Shown: in pieces, positions 1 to 9,360 of the stretch
How positions within the stretch are numbered: the stretch's first letter is position 1
Layout of the letters: every line of letters begins with the position of its first letter
Source of the DNA: Carpediemonas membranifera
Lineage: Eukaryota > Fornicata
Assembly: GCA_019828565.1 (NCBI GenBank)
Contig: JAHDYR010000005.1
Coordinates: 1,550,001-1,614,000 of the forward strand
Direction of reading: 5' to 3'
Length of the DNA stretch: 64,000 nt
Made by a program: the position numbers and the translations under genes
Notes under the pieces: model-generated
Database searches by the model: none
What the model was told of the DNA's origin: nothing
What the model saw: only the letters and a program-made list of their open reading frames with translations

Positions 1-47
1 TGTCGCAAAATGCACTTTAAGACCGTATTTCGCACAGCTACCTGTGC

Positions 48-334
48 ATGGTGTTCGAGCTCGATAGTGAGAAGCTGGAGCAACAGACTTCCTCACGTGG
101 TAATAGTAGACGGTATCTGCACGAGTTTGGAGCTGACAAGCTGAAGGTCGTGATCAAGATTGATGAGCACTACGATATGGAGGTCCCCACCCTGCTAGCG
201 CTCAAGGACAGTCCGCATGTCCTCCCCGTCGTCGATACAGGCTTTGTAGACCATGTCCCAGCCTTCATGACTCTGTGCCGGGGCGAAGAGATTGGAACAT
301 TTACATAAACTGCGGACGTGGATGCCTTATGACA
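48..334 (+). pseudogene. Cdc7-like protein kinase, 5' fragment
   Basis: This is the N-terminal part of a kinase gene whose remainder lies at 4795-5942. It reads from an ATG at 48 and contains a VVIKI strand that can supply the beta-3 lysine, then a likely alpha-C segment with Glu (YDMEV), then the hinge-side strand VPAFMTL. The frame stops at 308, inside a 62-bp segment (273-334) that is repeated at 4795-4856. A retroelement occupies the space between the two copies. No clear glycine loop is visible upstream. The frame entering the 62-bp segment is not the frame that continues the kinase on the far side, so the gene also has a frameshift. It is probably dead. Confidence 0.6.
273..334 (+). repeat. 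62-bp direct repeat, left copy
   Basis: The 62 bases from CTGTGCCGGG to TGCCTTATGACA are identical to 4795-4856. They are kinase coding sequence duplicated on either side of the Ty3-type element. They read as a very long target-site duplication rather than as an LTR, because the right copy continues directly into kinase sequence. Confidence 0.85.
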
Positions 335-1046
335 TCCTACCCCCCTTAAGCTTGAGCTTGTGGGACTTGAGGTAGTCACGTGCCGCAGTGACGTGGCGGA
401 GCCCGTCAGCGGGTTCCCATGTGGGATCGTAGTCGCCCTCCCAGCAGACGAGGAGCTGCAGTGTGCCGTTGCGGCGACGGTGCTTCTCGATGCCTTGCAC
501 GACGTACGTCTGCTCGTCGGAGGCGGCGAGGTTCTTCAGGCGGCTGAGCCCCGACTTGGTGTTGAAAGGAAGGACCTGGTCTACGTGAGCCATGAAGGGG
601 GCGCTCTCGAAAAGGTCGACCAGCTGAAGGGTGTTGTTGTCCTTGATGGCGAGAATCTTGAACGGGCCGGCGAAGCCATGCAGCTTTGGGGTCTTCGTCC
701 GGTTGAGCAGGACGAGGTCGCCTTCCTTGAAGCTAGTCGGCTGGCGGTCGGCGTTGGCCTTGGCGAGGCGCTTGTCTACAGTCTCGCGCTGCTTCTCGGC
801 CGCCCTAGAGGTCAACTTGGAGAGGTGGGCTCGAAGTAAAGTGATGTAGGCTGAGGCTGAGGCAAGGGGCGAGTCATTGTCGCTCGGTCGGAGGATTCTA
901 GCGACTGTGGAGCTGGGGTCGAGTTGGTCTCCATACAGCATGGCGTGGGGTGTGACCCCAGTGGCGCTGCAGGTGGTTGTGTTCAGCAGCAGCTGAACTA
1001 CCGGAAGGAGGTCGCTCCAACGGGAGAACTTGTCGAATGGAGGATC
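327..1046 (-). pseudogene. Ty3-type integrase C-terminus with chromodomain
   Basis: This frame continues the integrase after a one-base shift in a T-run near 1047. It begins DPPFDKFSRWSDLLP, typical of the segment after the catalytic Glu. It then has the small barrel domain (GDLVLLN, FAGPFKI) and ends with a chromodomain containing LLVCWEGDYDPTWEP, the W-x-G-x-W signature. Chromodomains in this position let chromoviral integrases read histone marks when choosing a target. The stop codon overlaps the flanking 62-bp repeat. Confidence 0.75.
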
Positions 1047-3967
1047 AAACAGCGAAGATGCTTCATGACCTCCGCGTTACGACGCTCTACCAGCCCATTC
1101 GACTGAGGGTGGTAGGGGAGGGTGAATTGCTGGGTGATGTCCGCGCTTTCGAGCAGGGCCTTGACGACGTTGCCGGTGAACTCAGGCCCGTTGTCGGACT
1201 TGATGAACAGGGGAGTCCCATGACGGGTAATCACCTGGCGCCAGAGGGCCTCTGACGCTGCATCAGCTGTGTTCTCGTCCGTCGCGGCCAACTCAGTGTA
1301 GCGAGTAAACATATCGACCATAACTGTGATGTATCTGGAGCCGACTGCGTCTGCCGGGATTGGACCAATAGTATCCACTGCGACAGTGTGGAACGGTTTG
1401 TACACTGCTGTTGTGCGGAGCTCTGCCTCGGCGAAGTTGCGTAGGCGAGCTTTCTGGCACTCGTCACATGAGGCGATGAACTCCTCGACATCTGTTGTGC
1501 AGCCTGTCCAGGTATAGCCGTCTGCTCTCAGGCGTTCGATGGTAGCCTTGGCGCCGTGGTGTCCTCTGTGGGCGATCTGTATCAGCTCCTTTCGGAGGGG
1601 TCTGCACACGGTTGAAGTAGGGATGACGACGAGGCCGTCCTTGCGGCGAAGACCGTCGCTGTCTACAGTCAGCTTGGAGACGGTAGAGTCGTCTGTCTGG
1701 TGTTTGATGAGTGTGTCATGGTAGCGGGAGTCAGTCGTGATGGCTGCGACAGTGGGCGAGGTCGAGTGACCGCAGCGGCTCAGCGCGTCTGCGACTGCGT
1801 TCTGTAGGCCGGGAACGTGCTCGACATCGAACTTGTAGTCTGCTAATGTCAGTCTCCACCGGTTGATCTTGTCGTTCTCGGATGACTTGGCGATCATGTA
1901 AATAAGATTACGGTGGTCGGTCCGTAGGAGGAACCTCTTCAGGCGTAGGAGGGGTGACAGGGTCGGGTGTGTAAGGCAAAAGACAATGGCAAATAGCTCC
2001 TGCTCACACGTGGCCCAGCGCGACTGGGTTGACGTGAATGTGTGAGAGAAGTAGGCGAGGACCTGTGTCTTGTCGTCCTTTGTCTGCCATAGTACGCCGC
2101 CTGCTCCGATGTTGCTAGCGTCTGTCTCGAGCGTCCAGTCGGCGTCGGCGTCCGGATGTGCGATAAAGAGATCGTCAGTGAACAGGGTCTTCAGGCCGTC
2201 GAAAGCGGCGTCGTGCTCCGCTGTCCATTCCCACAGACGGTCCTTTTGCAGAAGATCGTTGAGAGGTCTCATGTACTCGTGTCGTGTATGGGGAACGAAT
2301 GATGCGAGGTACTGGAACTGTCCGAGGACTACGCGAAGCTCGTGGACGTTGGTGGGTGCAGGTAGATCGCGTAGGGCTTGGGTCCTGGCTGGGTCGACGT
2401 GTACTCCGGCCTGGTCGACCGTAAAGCCGACAATCTTGGCGCTGGTGGTGCCGAAGACTCCCTTCTTGGCGCTGAACTGAACGCCTGCAGCGTCCGCGCG
2501 TGTGAGCAGGTCGCGGAGAATGCGTAGGAAGGAGTCATCGTCACGGGCGTAGATGAATATGTCGTCGATGTAGGGGTTGGCGCCCTTGTACAACAGTGGG
2601 GCGAGCATGCCTTCGATCTCCCGCTGGAAGTGAGAAGGCGCGTTGCAAAGGCCGAACGGCATCCTGAGGAATTCCTCGTAGACGCCCGGGGCGGTGAAGG
2701 CCGTCTTAGGCACGTCGTCTGGGTGCATGGCCACCTGCCAGTAGCTCGACGTCAGGTCTAGCGTCGCAAAGCGTGTGCAGCCCGACGCGAGGTTGAGGAG
2801 TTCTCGCATGTTGGGGATCGGGTGCCGGTCGGGTACTGTCCAAGAGTTGAGGCGGCCGTAGTCGATACAGAGACGGTAGGCGTCGCCCTTTGCGACCAGG
2901 ACGATGGGGCTTGCGTAAGGCCCCTCAGAGGGCTGTGTGATCTCGTCCTGGCGCAGGCGCTCGACGTATGGCAACAGCCACTCCAGCTTCTTCGGGTGTA
3001 GGTTGCGCGGGCGAAGACGGATCGGAGGGGCGTTGTCGTAAAGCGGGATGCGCATAGGGGCAAACGAGCACGGCTGTTTGCTTATGACGGGGTCGAATAG
3101 GTGATCGAACCGACGGAGGATCGAATGTAGCTCGTCGGTCTGGGCCTTGGTGGAGAGCTCGTGTATCTCACACGCGTCGGTGTGAAACTCGCTTGAGGAG
3201 ACGGCCTCGACGGGGGCGTCGAGGTACTTGTGGAGTGGGAGGCCATCAGTGGCGTCCTCCGGGCGTGAATCCGGAAGAAGTGGGATGTGGAGGCCACTCT
3301 CGGAGAGATAACCGAGCGCGCGAAGCACGTCGCATCCAATGAGCACACGTTCAGTGGCGCGCGTCATGATGTAGAGGATGAGATCGACGATGACGTTTCC
3401 AGATGTGCTGGGCAACGTGATCCGCGCTTGGACGTAGTGAGTGATGAGGATGGGCTCATTGGTAACGGACTGAACAGTAAATGGCTTTTCAAGCTCATGT
3501 GTGACGAGTTGGAGCGTCTTAACGGAGGTTGTGGAGATGATCGTGATTGCGGAGCCGCTATCGATCAATATCACCTGTTCTTGGTCATTCACAGCTCCCT
3601 TAACTGAGAATGCAGTTGAAGCGGCAACTTCTTCGATAAAGGCATCATCACAAGCATTGTGTGCGACTTCGACTTCGTGGACTCCTGGACGAGAGTTGAT
3701 CAGCTTGGATCTGTCCCGGAGCACCATGTTCCCAGCGCGTCTCTCGTCGGGGGCGAGGCTGTGGCTGCTGGGATGACTGTTGCTGCTGCTTCTGAGCAGC
3801 TGGTGCCGGCTGTGGCTGAGCCGGTTTGTTGGCCGCTTGGGGCTGGCGTTGCGGCTGAGGTGCCGGTCTGGCGTCGCGGGCCGCGGCGGGGTGGCCTTTG
3901 GTAGCCTGGGGCTGTCCGGGCGTGCTGCCGCGGTGCGGGCAATCAGCCTTCCAGTGCATGCCTCCAC
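998..3967 (-). CDS. Ty3-type Pol (protease, RT, RNase H, integrase)
   Basis: The ORF reads protease (ILIDSGSA), then reverse transcriptase with FATLDLTSSYWQVAM, RMPFGLCNAPSHFQ and the catalytic YIDD box. RNase H follows (WTLETDASNIGAGGVLW), then an integrase with an HHCC finger ending CDECQKARLR and the DDE core (AVDTIGPIPAD, KSDNGPEFTG, YHPQSNGLVERRN). The order RT-RNase H-integrase identifies Ty3/gypsy. About 200 N-terminal residues in this frame overlap gag and are probably not translated; real Pol begins near the RSKLINSRPG segment. The frame stops at 998 inside the integrase C-terminal region and resumes in another frame at 1046. Confidence 0.85.
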   Translation of the reverse strand: MEACTGRLIARTAAARPDSPRLPKATPPRPATPDRHLSRNASPKRPTNRLSHSRHQLLRSSSNSHPSSHSLAPDERRAGNMVLRDRSKLINSRPGVHEVEVAHNACDDAFIEEVAASTAFSVKGAVNDQEQVILIDSGSAITIISTTSVKTLQLVTHELEKPFTVQSVTNEPILITHYVQARITLPSTSGNVIVDLILYIMTRATERVLIGCDVLRALGYLSESGLHIPLLPDSRPEDATDGLPLHKYLDAPVEAVSSSEFHTDACEIHELSTKAQTDELHSILRRFDHLFDPVISKQPCSFAPMRIPLYDNAPPIRLRPRNLHPKKLEWLLPYVERLRQDEITQPSEGPYASPIVLVAKGDAYRLCIDYGRLNSWTVPDRHPIPNMRELLNLASGCTRFATLDLTSSYWQVAMHPDDVPKTAFTAPGVYEEFLRMPFGLCNAPSHFQREIEGMLAPLLYKGANPYIDDIFIYARDDDSFLRILRDLLTRADAAGVQFSAKKGVFGTTSAKIVGFTVDQAGVHVDPARTQALRDLPAPTNVHELRVVLGQFQYLASFVPHTRHEYMRPLNDLLQKDRLWEWTAEHDAAFDGLKTLFTDDLFIAHPDADADWTLETDASNIGAGGVLWQTKDDKTQVLAYFSHTFTSTQSRWATCEQELFAIVFCLTHPTLSPLLRLKRFLLRTDHRNLIYMIAKSSENDKINRWRLTLADYKFDVEHVPGLQNAVADALSRCGHSTSPTVAAITTDSRYHDTLIKHQTDDSTVSKLTVDSDGLRRKDGLVVIPTSTVCRPLRKELIQIAHRGHHGAKATIERLRADGYTWTGCTTDVEEFIASCDECQKARLRNFAEAELRTTAVYKPFHTVAVDTIGPIPADAVGSRYITVMVDMFTRYTELAATDENTADAASEALWRQVITRHGTPLFIKSDNGPEFTGNVVKALLESADITQQFTLPYHPQSNGLVERRNAEVMKHLRCLILHSTSSPVGATSFR

Positions 3968-4779
3968 AGGAGCACGCGTATGGAGGAGGGCGCCGGCGCT
4001 CGCGGCGGGATCTGGTGTTGGCGTTCTGGCTATGTTTCGGGCCAGTGCTGGAGCTCGTGATGGAGCTCGTGCTGGAGGATGTGATGGATATGTCTTGAAT
4101 CACGCTTCCGAGGACTTCACGGGCGTCAATGGCGTGCAGTATGAGCTCGCGCGTGTGCACAAATAAGCTATCGATGTCCCGGGCGCCAGAGAGGTCCCAC
4201 TTTTGCTGAATACGGTTGGCAAGTGAGACCGGGCGAAGGGCGGCGATAAAAAGCTTTGGCGATGATCTTATCGAGTCCGCGGGTGGGGCTGGCTTTTCTC
4301 GGGGTGTCCTGCTCACTCGGCGTGCTGTCTGGCTTCTGGGTGATGACCTTGCTGAGGGCGGCCTCGTCTTCATCCACCTCGGCGGGCTCGGGCTCTGGCT
4401 TGGCGCCGAGCTCGGCGTTGAGAAGGGCATGGGCGTGGGAGCGCAGCTCCTCGGTCTCAGCCATGAGACGAGATACGGCCTCGATCGTGGACTTGGTTCG
4501 GTCCTGCGTGAGGGCCCGGATTTCTTGGATGGTTTTCTCAAGGGTTCTCGGGAAAGAAAGAGCGGTGATTTCGGCGAGAAGTTCTGCGTCGTTGAGTGCT
4601 TCGACGTCGACGTTGCGGACAAATCGGACATGACTGACTTGATCCTCGGTGAGGCACTCGTAAGCCGTTATGACGGTTGTGGTAGGAGCATGCTTCTGCG
4701 CGAACGTGAGGGCGCGTTTGAACGCGCGAACGGACTCTCTAGAGAAGTCCGATAGTGATGGCGGAATCCAATTATTCAT
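3648..4779 (-). pseudogene. Ty3-type gag, frameshifted
   Basis: The gag starts at ATG 4779 with a helical, Glu-rich domain. The frame reading from 4779 is lost at a T5 run (plus-strand A5 at 4248-4252). Skipping one base restores a continuous protein, joining AKAF to IAALRPVSL. The second part carries a CCHC-like zinc knuckle (CSCGGMHWKADCPH) and then a very Gln/Pro/Arg-rich tail, typical of nucleocapsid. The 3' end overlaps the pol frame, which lies in the +1 frame, as in many Ty elements that make Gag-Pol by frameshifting. Confidence 0.65.
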
Positions 4780-4794
4780 TTCGGAAAGTGATCA

Positions 4795-4856
4795 CTGTGC
4801 CGGGGCGAAGAGATTGGAACATTTACATAAACTGCGGACGTGGATGCCTTATGACA
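4795..4856 (+). repeat. 62-bp direct repeat, right copy
   Basis: This is an exact copy of 273-334. Here it runs on into an open kinase frame (GRGCLM, then the HVDQIFFVDL segment). Confidence 0.85.
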
Positions 4857-5942
4857 ACTCCTCATGTCGACCAAATCTTCTTCGTCGACCTCTGTAAGGC
4901 TGAGCCCAGCCTTCAGTTCCGCTACGTTTCGCATCTACTGCAGTCTGTATGCTTCATGCATGACCACGGAGTTGCTCATTGCGATATTAAGCCCGACAAC
5001 TTTCTTTTTAGCACAGACCAGAAGGGATACCTCATTGACTTTGGTTCTGCTATGACGAAGCCGGCTTGTAGCGACGAGAACTGGGTCATACAACTGAAAT
5101 CAGCATCCGAATATCGCGGCACGCATGGGTATTTACCCACAGAGATGTTCAAAGAGTGTCTCGCTGCGCGTTCGGTCATTCCGGAAGTTCAAAGAGCGCC
5201 ATACGAGGCCTCCAAGCTCACGCGAATGACTGCATCGGCTCTTCCCGCCTGTTCTTATGTCGTCACACCTGCCTCCGACATTTACTCGTGCGGTGTAGTC
5301 ATTTTGATGCTCTTTTACGGTCTCCCCAAGTCCCCCTTTGCCGCGAAGGTGACTGACATGGGTGCAAACATGGCGCAGATCGACAACAGGAAGAAGAAGA
5401 AGATGCTGAAGCTTGGTAGCTTGCTGAACTGGTGCCACTTCTATGGTGGGCAGTTGCAGTTGTCACGTAAGACACTCGAACCGCTCAGAGATTGTCTCAA
5501 CTTCGTGAACGTGAACTCTGCACTACCGATTCGCGGCACAACGCCACCCACTTGCCTCGGAATGTACGACCTGGCAATGCAGATGCTCCACTTCGACCCA
5601 ACGAAGCGTCCCACTGCTGCCGAATGTCTTGAAAAGCTCAAGGTCATCATGCGCGTGCATGAATGCGTCGCCAAGACCAGTCCGCTCCTCTTGGATGATA
5701 CTGAACAGGTCTTACTCTCTGTAGATCAGCGAAAGAGAATGGTCGACTGCTGCCAACGGGGGTTTGAGGGTCAAGTCTTCCATCGGCGCTGTATAGTGTG
5801 TGGCAGAGACCTTTATGGACGCGAGAACGTGACTTGTGAGAAATGTCACAAGGGATACAGGCAGGTGAGAACCAGTAAGCGCACGAAAGGTGTAAGCGGA
5901 AGACTCCACAGGCAGTTTATTGCGATGATTGATCGGAAGTAA
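4795..5942 (+). pseudogene. Cdc7-like protein kinase, 3' fragment with C-terminal zinc ribbon
   Basis: This is the catalytic part of the interrupted kinase. The catalytic loop is HGVAHCDIKPDN (HCD in place of HRD), followed by LIDFGSA (DFG) and YRGTHGYLPTEMF in place of the usual RGTRGYRAPE of Cdc7 kinases. A long insert follows before DIYSCGVVILML, also a Cdc7-family habit. After the kinase fold comes a four-cysteine zinc-ribbon motif (CIVCGRD and CEKCHKG). The frame is open from inside the 62-bp repeat to the stop at 5942. Separated from its N-lobe by a 4.5-kb retroelement, it is unlikely to make a working kinase. Confidence 0.65.
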
Positions 5943-6013
5943 AGATTATTTGAAAACGTGTAAATTTTGTGTGAAAATTGTGTGAAAAACTGTGGCTAAT
6001 TCTGCACAGAGCG

Positions 6014-6343
6014 ATGCCAAGGACGAAACCAAGGCAGATCAAGAAGAGGCCTCAAGATTTAACTGCCCGGCGGTGCAGGTTCGTCAAGTGGCCGGAGATG
6101 CCGCTTCCAGTAAGGCGTATGCCGTACAGCTCGCCGTATCCATCTTCGTGCCCGTCTCCATCCACCTCTTCGTCGTCAACGCCACCCCCCACCCAACCTG
6201 CTCCCACTCAGCCGTCGTCTTCAGCCTCTGCCACGCCCGTTGGCAGTCCGCCTTCTTCTCCTGGCCACCATTCTCCACTGAGTCAAGAGTCTCCGCACTA
6301 CCATGGATCAGATGATGATGTAACACCTGTGGCACAGCATTAA
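6014..6343 (+). CDS. Small basic, Pro/Ser-rich protein, unknown
   Basis: The ORF is 109 residues from ATG 6014. The N-terminus is highly basic (MPRTKPRQIKKRPQ) and the rest is Ser/Pro/Thr-rich low complexity. I recognise no domain. GTGTGAAAATT-type motifs lie just upstream (about 5969-5988), as in other genes of this island. The overlapping +1 frame is also open but has no ATG, so this start is preferred. It could be a disordered nuclear protein or a chance ORF. Confidence 0.35.
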   Translation: MPRTKPRQIKKRPQDLTARRCRFVKWPEMPLPVRRMPYSSPYPSSCPSPSTSSSSTPPPTQPAPTQPSSSASATPVGSPPSSPGHHSPLSQESPHYHGSDDDVTPVAQH

Positions 6344-6596
6344 ACGATCATCTGATGTGTTTTTGTTACATAATTTTGCGTTGATTGCTTCAAATTGTCA
6401 TGAATTGTCACAAAACAACGGTTCAACACAGATTCAGCACAATCTCTTTCTCATTTTCATGCGAGAACGTGAAAGAGATTGTGCTGAAGCAGCTTGAGGC
6501 GCTTAATGTGACCAATCAGGCTCATACAACCATGTTTCAAGCGTTAAGAGTTTCAACAATCTAAACGCAACTTTTTTCAATTGAATTGTCCATTTA

Positions 6597-6812
6597 TCAA
6601 ACATCAGAGTTATGTAGCACAAGCACAAGCTTCTTTCGGAGATTTTCGATGGCCAAAAACATGTCAGAGACTGTGTCGTCTATAGAAATGTCCAATTTGG
6701 CTTGAAAATTGTTTTCGCGGATCTTTTTGAGACTTTCTTCTATCTTGCACACTTCATACATGTTCTTTACTGTTAATTCAGTAACATTGATGCCTCCGCG
6801 CCGCAGTTCCAT
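6597..6812 (-). CDS. Small coiled-coil-like protein, unknown
   Basis: The ORF is 71 residues from ATG 6812. It looks helical and charged (EESLKKIRENNF). A longer frame on this strand runs upstream to 7187, but it is antisense to a better gene. The 6812 start sits just after an AATTTCACC motif and is divergent, by 36 bp, from the gene starting at 6849. The function is unknown. Confidence 0.4.
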   Translation of the reverse strand: MELRRGGINVTELTVKNMYEVCKIEESLKKIRENNFQAKLDISIDDTVSDMFLAIENLRKKLVLVLHNSDV

Positions 6813-6848
6813 TTGGTGAAATTCGCAGTTTATGTCAGAATTTCGCGG

Positions 6849-8057
6849 ATGGACATTCCTGTAATACAAGAACCTGCGGCAGCTAAACGCGTAACAGGAG
6901 ATAAGCCAAGGTATTTCCGGGCCAATCTTTATTCGGCATACCTCAATGCATTTTTTGACACGACCACGGTCACCAGCGGCATGGGTCTTTCCACGGCCGA
7001 CATGCACCAATGCCTGCGCATTATTCAGGAACGCCTTCTGAAACTGGTCCCAGACATCAAGGGCTATCTGTTCGCCGATAGGACCTCGCACGCAGCGATT
7101 GCCGCAATCAAGACCTTCCAAAACGACCATTTTGGAACAGAGGAGGTCAATAACGGCGTAGCGCACAGGCTTTGTCTTGCCAGTCAACCTCAGCTCAGTA
7201 GCTTCCGCGCTCAGCTCGCTAGCATACTGAAGGCGATCGACAAGCCTGACGTATCAAATCAAGTTCAGCTTGAGGGCATCACCTGGCCCACGCTTGTCAC
7301 TTATCGTCCGCCCAGAGCCAAGAATGATCCTGATCCGTCCGCCGTTCCTCCCATTTCTTCTGGTTCCACCCCCTCCTCTCGATCAAGGCCGAGCTACCAT
7401 CTGCTCGCCAGGAAACGAAGCTATCTCAGATCATGGAGTACGAGATCTCAGACGAGGATGAAGCTCTGGTCACGACTGCTCGCCGAAGGCTTGAACTTCG
7501 TCTGGATGAGGTGGAGACCGCGGCCAAACGAGCCCGACTTGATCCAGAAATGCTTGCTGAGATAGTTTCGGCCGCTGTCATCAAGCGTATCAGTAATAAG
7601 TTCGGCCAGAGTCACACGGAACCCATCTCCGAGTCCGATCAGCCCCCCTCCGACGTACACTCTCTGGCTACTCTCTACCAGAGATCGCTGGTATATGCCT
7701 GCGTCGTGTGCCGTGCTCCCGACTGGTGGTGGAATCCAAATGTCCGCGACTTTGTAACTTGCAGCTCTTGCAAGCGTTTTCATGCACAAGCATTGCCACA
7801 GACCTGGCAAAGCTGGGTCTAAGGTCCAGTGCCCATGCTGCAAGCAGTCGAAGAACCGGTGCGAAGCGTGCACAAGTGATCACAAGACTCAGAAGAAGAC
7901 CAGCGAACTGATGTCATGCTATGCCTGCCTCAAGTGGATGTGCCCGACCCACATAACTGAACTAGAGGCAAGGCTTGATCAAAGAGTGTTCACGATTCGC
8001 CTGTGTAAGATGTGCAGAAGCGTCTATGACGATCATGTGGTCAAAATGAAGTGGTAA
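6849..8057 (+). pseudogene. PHD-finger-like protein gene, frameshifted
   Basis: The gene starts at ATG 6849, right after an AATTTCGC motif. The first 170 or so residues form an unrecognised helical domain. The frame changes near 7371-7376 (C/T-rich run) into a charged stretch (YEISDEDEALVTTARRR). It changes again at a T4 run near 7770. Skipping one T there rebuilds a PHD-like Cys4-His-Cys3 finger: CVVC, TCSSC, FMHKHC, CPCC. A further Cys-rich segment follows (CEACTSDH, CYACLKWMC, CKMC) before the stop. PHD fingers bind histone tails. As it stands the gene is broken, so it is either a recent pseudogene or depends on frameshifting. Confidence 0.5.
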
Positions 8058-8071
8058 ACAAGTGTAGAACT

Positions 8072-9049
8072 TTAATGGATCGTGCGAGTGGCATGTGCGT
8101 GTCTCTGCGTCATTTGAGTGATGAACCGCTCATCTAGAACAGTGGAAGGGTTTGTTTCCAGTGGTTTGTAGTCGGTAATGCCGGTACAGTGGTCACGAAT
8201 AGACGGTAGAGGCAGAGAAGATACATACTTGGTCGGACCCAGGATCTGCATTGGCGCATTGCAGCTACTTAATGAGCCATTTGCAATCAGCCGTCTCCCA
8301 GCAGCCCCCGGCGCGTTGCGGTAGCCTGAGAAGTACCTCGACAGAAACAGCAGGGGGTTGTCCATGCACAGCGTACGATAAATCCAGAAGCAGTCTTGCA
8401 GGTGGAGCTCATTGGCCAGTACCTGCTCTGGAGTGAGGATGATGCAGGTGTGCCTGTACGGTTTCGTCGAAATCGTCTTCATCAGCTCGGTTGTCTCGGC
8501 CGTGTCGTTATCTCTAGTACACGTGGCGAAGTAAATCATACGCACACGTGTTTGATCGACGACTGTAGGCTCCTTGAATGCGGCCGTGATCAACTCCACA
8601 AAGTTGTGGAGGAACAGGGCATCGTTTGTGGCCGCATCAATGACCAAGCGAGAAGTACTAGTCTCCGTATGGCCAGAAATGACCCAATACGTGTCGAAGT
8701 TGGCGTAAAGATCGGCCAGGGTCCTCAATTTGGAAACCAAATCTGCTGTCGAGGAGAACGACACGGCCTCGATTGTGAGGTACTGGTCACCCATGGTCTC
8801 AAGGATCGTCTTGAGCTTGACATGGTACCCTGCCGCGTCTGGCATGTGCTCAAGGTGGAACACGGCGAATGAGTCGCGAGAGGAGGCGAACCCGTTCTCT
8901 GGCTCAAGAACAACGAGCACGCGACGGTTGACAAGGTTGTCCAGAGTGAGCGGGCAGGAGTGGAACCTTGTCAAGCTGTCCGGAGGGTGATGAGGGAGGA
9001 TACCAATTCCTCGATAGCCGCGACGCTTGTCTCTTTGCCGCAAACACAC
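8072..9049 (-). CDS. CHAT/caspase-like (clan CD) protein candidate, 5' end unresolved
   Basis: The frame encodes about 325 residues. Two segments resemble the catalytic strands of clan CD peptidases (caspase, CHAT): WVISGHTETSTS, with a Ser-Gly-His at a strand end, and RVRMIYFATCTRDN, with a Cys at a strand end. They are separated by about 45 residues, as expected for the His/Cys dyad. An N-terminal strand RRVLVVLEPENGF fits the first core strand. This frame has no ATG at its 5' end. A second frame with an ATG at 9123 (MSEELPLVFNEN) probably supplies the N-terminus through a short intron or a frameshift near 9000-9050. Similarity is by motif only; it may be another alpha/beta fold. Confidence 0.45.
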   Translation of the reverse strand: MCLRQRDKRRGYRGIGILPHHPPDSLTRFHSCPLTLDNLVNRRVLVVLEPENGFASSRDSFAVFHLEHMPDAAGYHVKLKTILETMGDQYLTIEAVSFSSTADLVSKLRTLADLYANFDTYWVISGHTETSTSRLVIDAATNDALFLHNFVELITAAFKEPTVVDQTRVRMIYFATCTRDNDTAETTELMKTISTKPYRHTCIILTPEQVLANELHLQDCFWIYRTLCMDNPLLFLSRYFSGYRNAPGAAGRRLIANGSLSSCNAPMQILGPTKYVSSLPLPSIRDHCTGITDYKPLETNPSTVLDERFITQMTQRHAHATRTIH

Positions 9050-9139
9050 TCAAGCACCTTATCAGAGCCTTCTACGGCTCTTACAGCGTTCTCATTGAAC
9101 ACAAGCGGCAGTTCTTCGCTCATTTCACAAATTTCAGAA

Positions 9140-9168
9140 TGTGCCACCATGAAAAAAAATTGGCACAA
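9140..9168. repeat. 29-bp palindromic repeat, copy 1
   Basis: The arms TGTGCCA and TGGCACA flank an A-rich spacer containing ATGAAAAAAAA. All 29 bases are identical to 14542-14570. It lies 17 bp upstream of the ATG at 9123 (minus strand), between that gene and the SET gene. Confidence 0.75.
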
Positions 9169-9360
9169 GCACAGTACGGCCTGATAGCTGAAGTTTTGGC
9201 CTATAACAACCTGGAATATGTTGTTTCATCTTTGCATAAATCCATTCCCATTCATGTGTACGTCAGCAATAGGCGTTTAGCAGTGTTTCAGAAACTTTCG
9301 CGATATTTTCACAAGATGTTTTTGCGAAAATTGGCTTTTTCGCATAACGAGAGGACTTCA

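Larger units (their letters stand above)
335..4794 (-). mobile_element. Ty3/gypsy-type retroelement with chromodomain, no visible LTRs
   Basis: Gag, protease, reverse transcriptase, RNase H, integrase and a chromodomain are encoded in order on the minus strand. The element interrupts a kinase gene and is bounded on both sides by the same 62-bp kinase sequence (273-334 and 4795-4856). The gag ATG lies only about 15 bp from one boundary, and the stop codon of the last ORF overlaps the other. That leaves no room for ordinary long terminal repeats. The coding frame is broken at least twice by one-base changes in homopolymer runs, so this copy is probably inactive. Confidence 0.8.

Noticed and set aside
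273-4856. The 62-bp repeats as short LTRs
   Set aside because: The right copy is continuous with kinase coding sequence and the left copy with the kinase N-terminal part, so the repeat belongs to the target.
6597-7187. 196-codon minus-strand ORF
   Set aside because: Its upstream part is antisense to the gene starting at 6849. Only the last 71 codons, from ATG 6812, look like a separate gene.
9000-9060. A 28-nt GTATCC...ACAG intron joining the 9123 ATG to the CHAT-like frame
   Set aside because: Removing it leads into the wrong frame; a 20-nt GTTTGC...ACAAG alternative fits the frame but is shorter than any supported intron, so neither was annotated.
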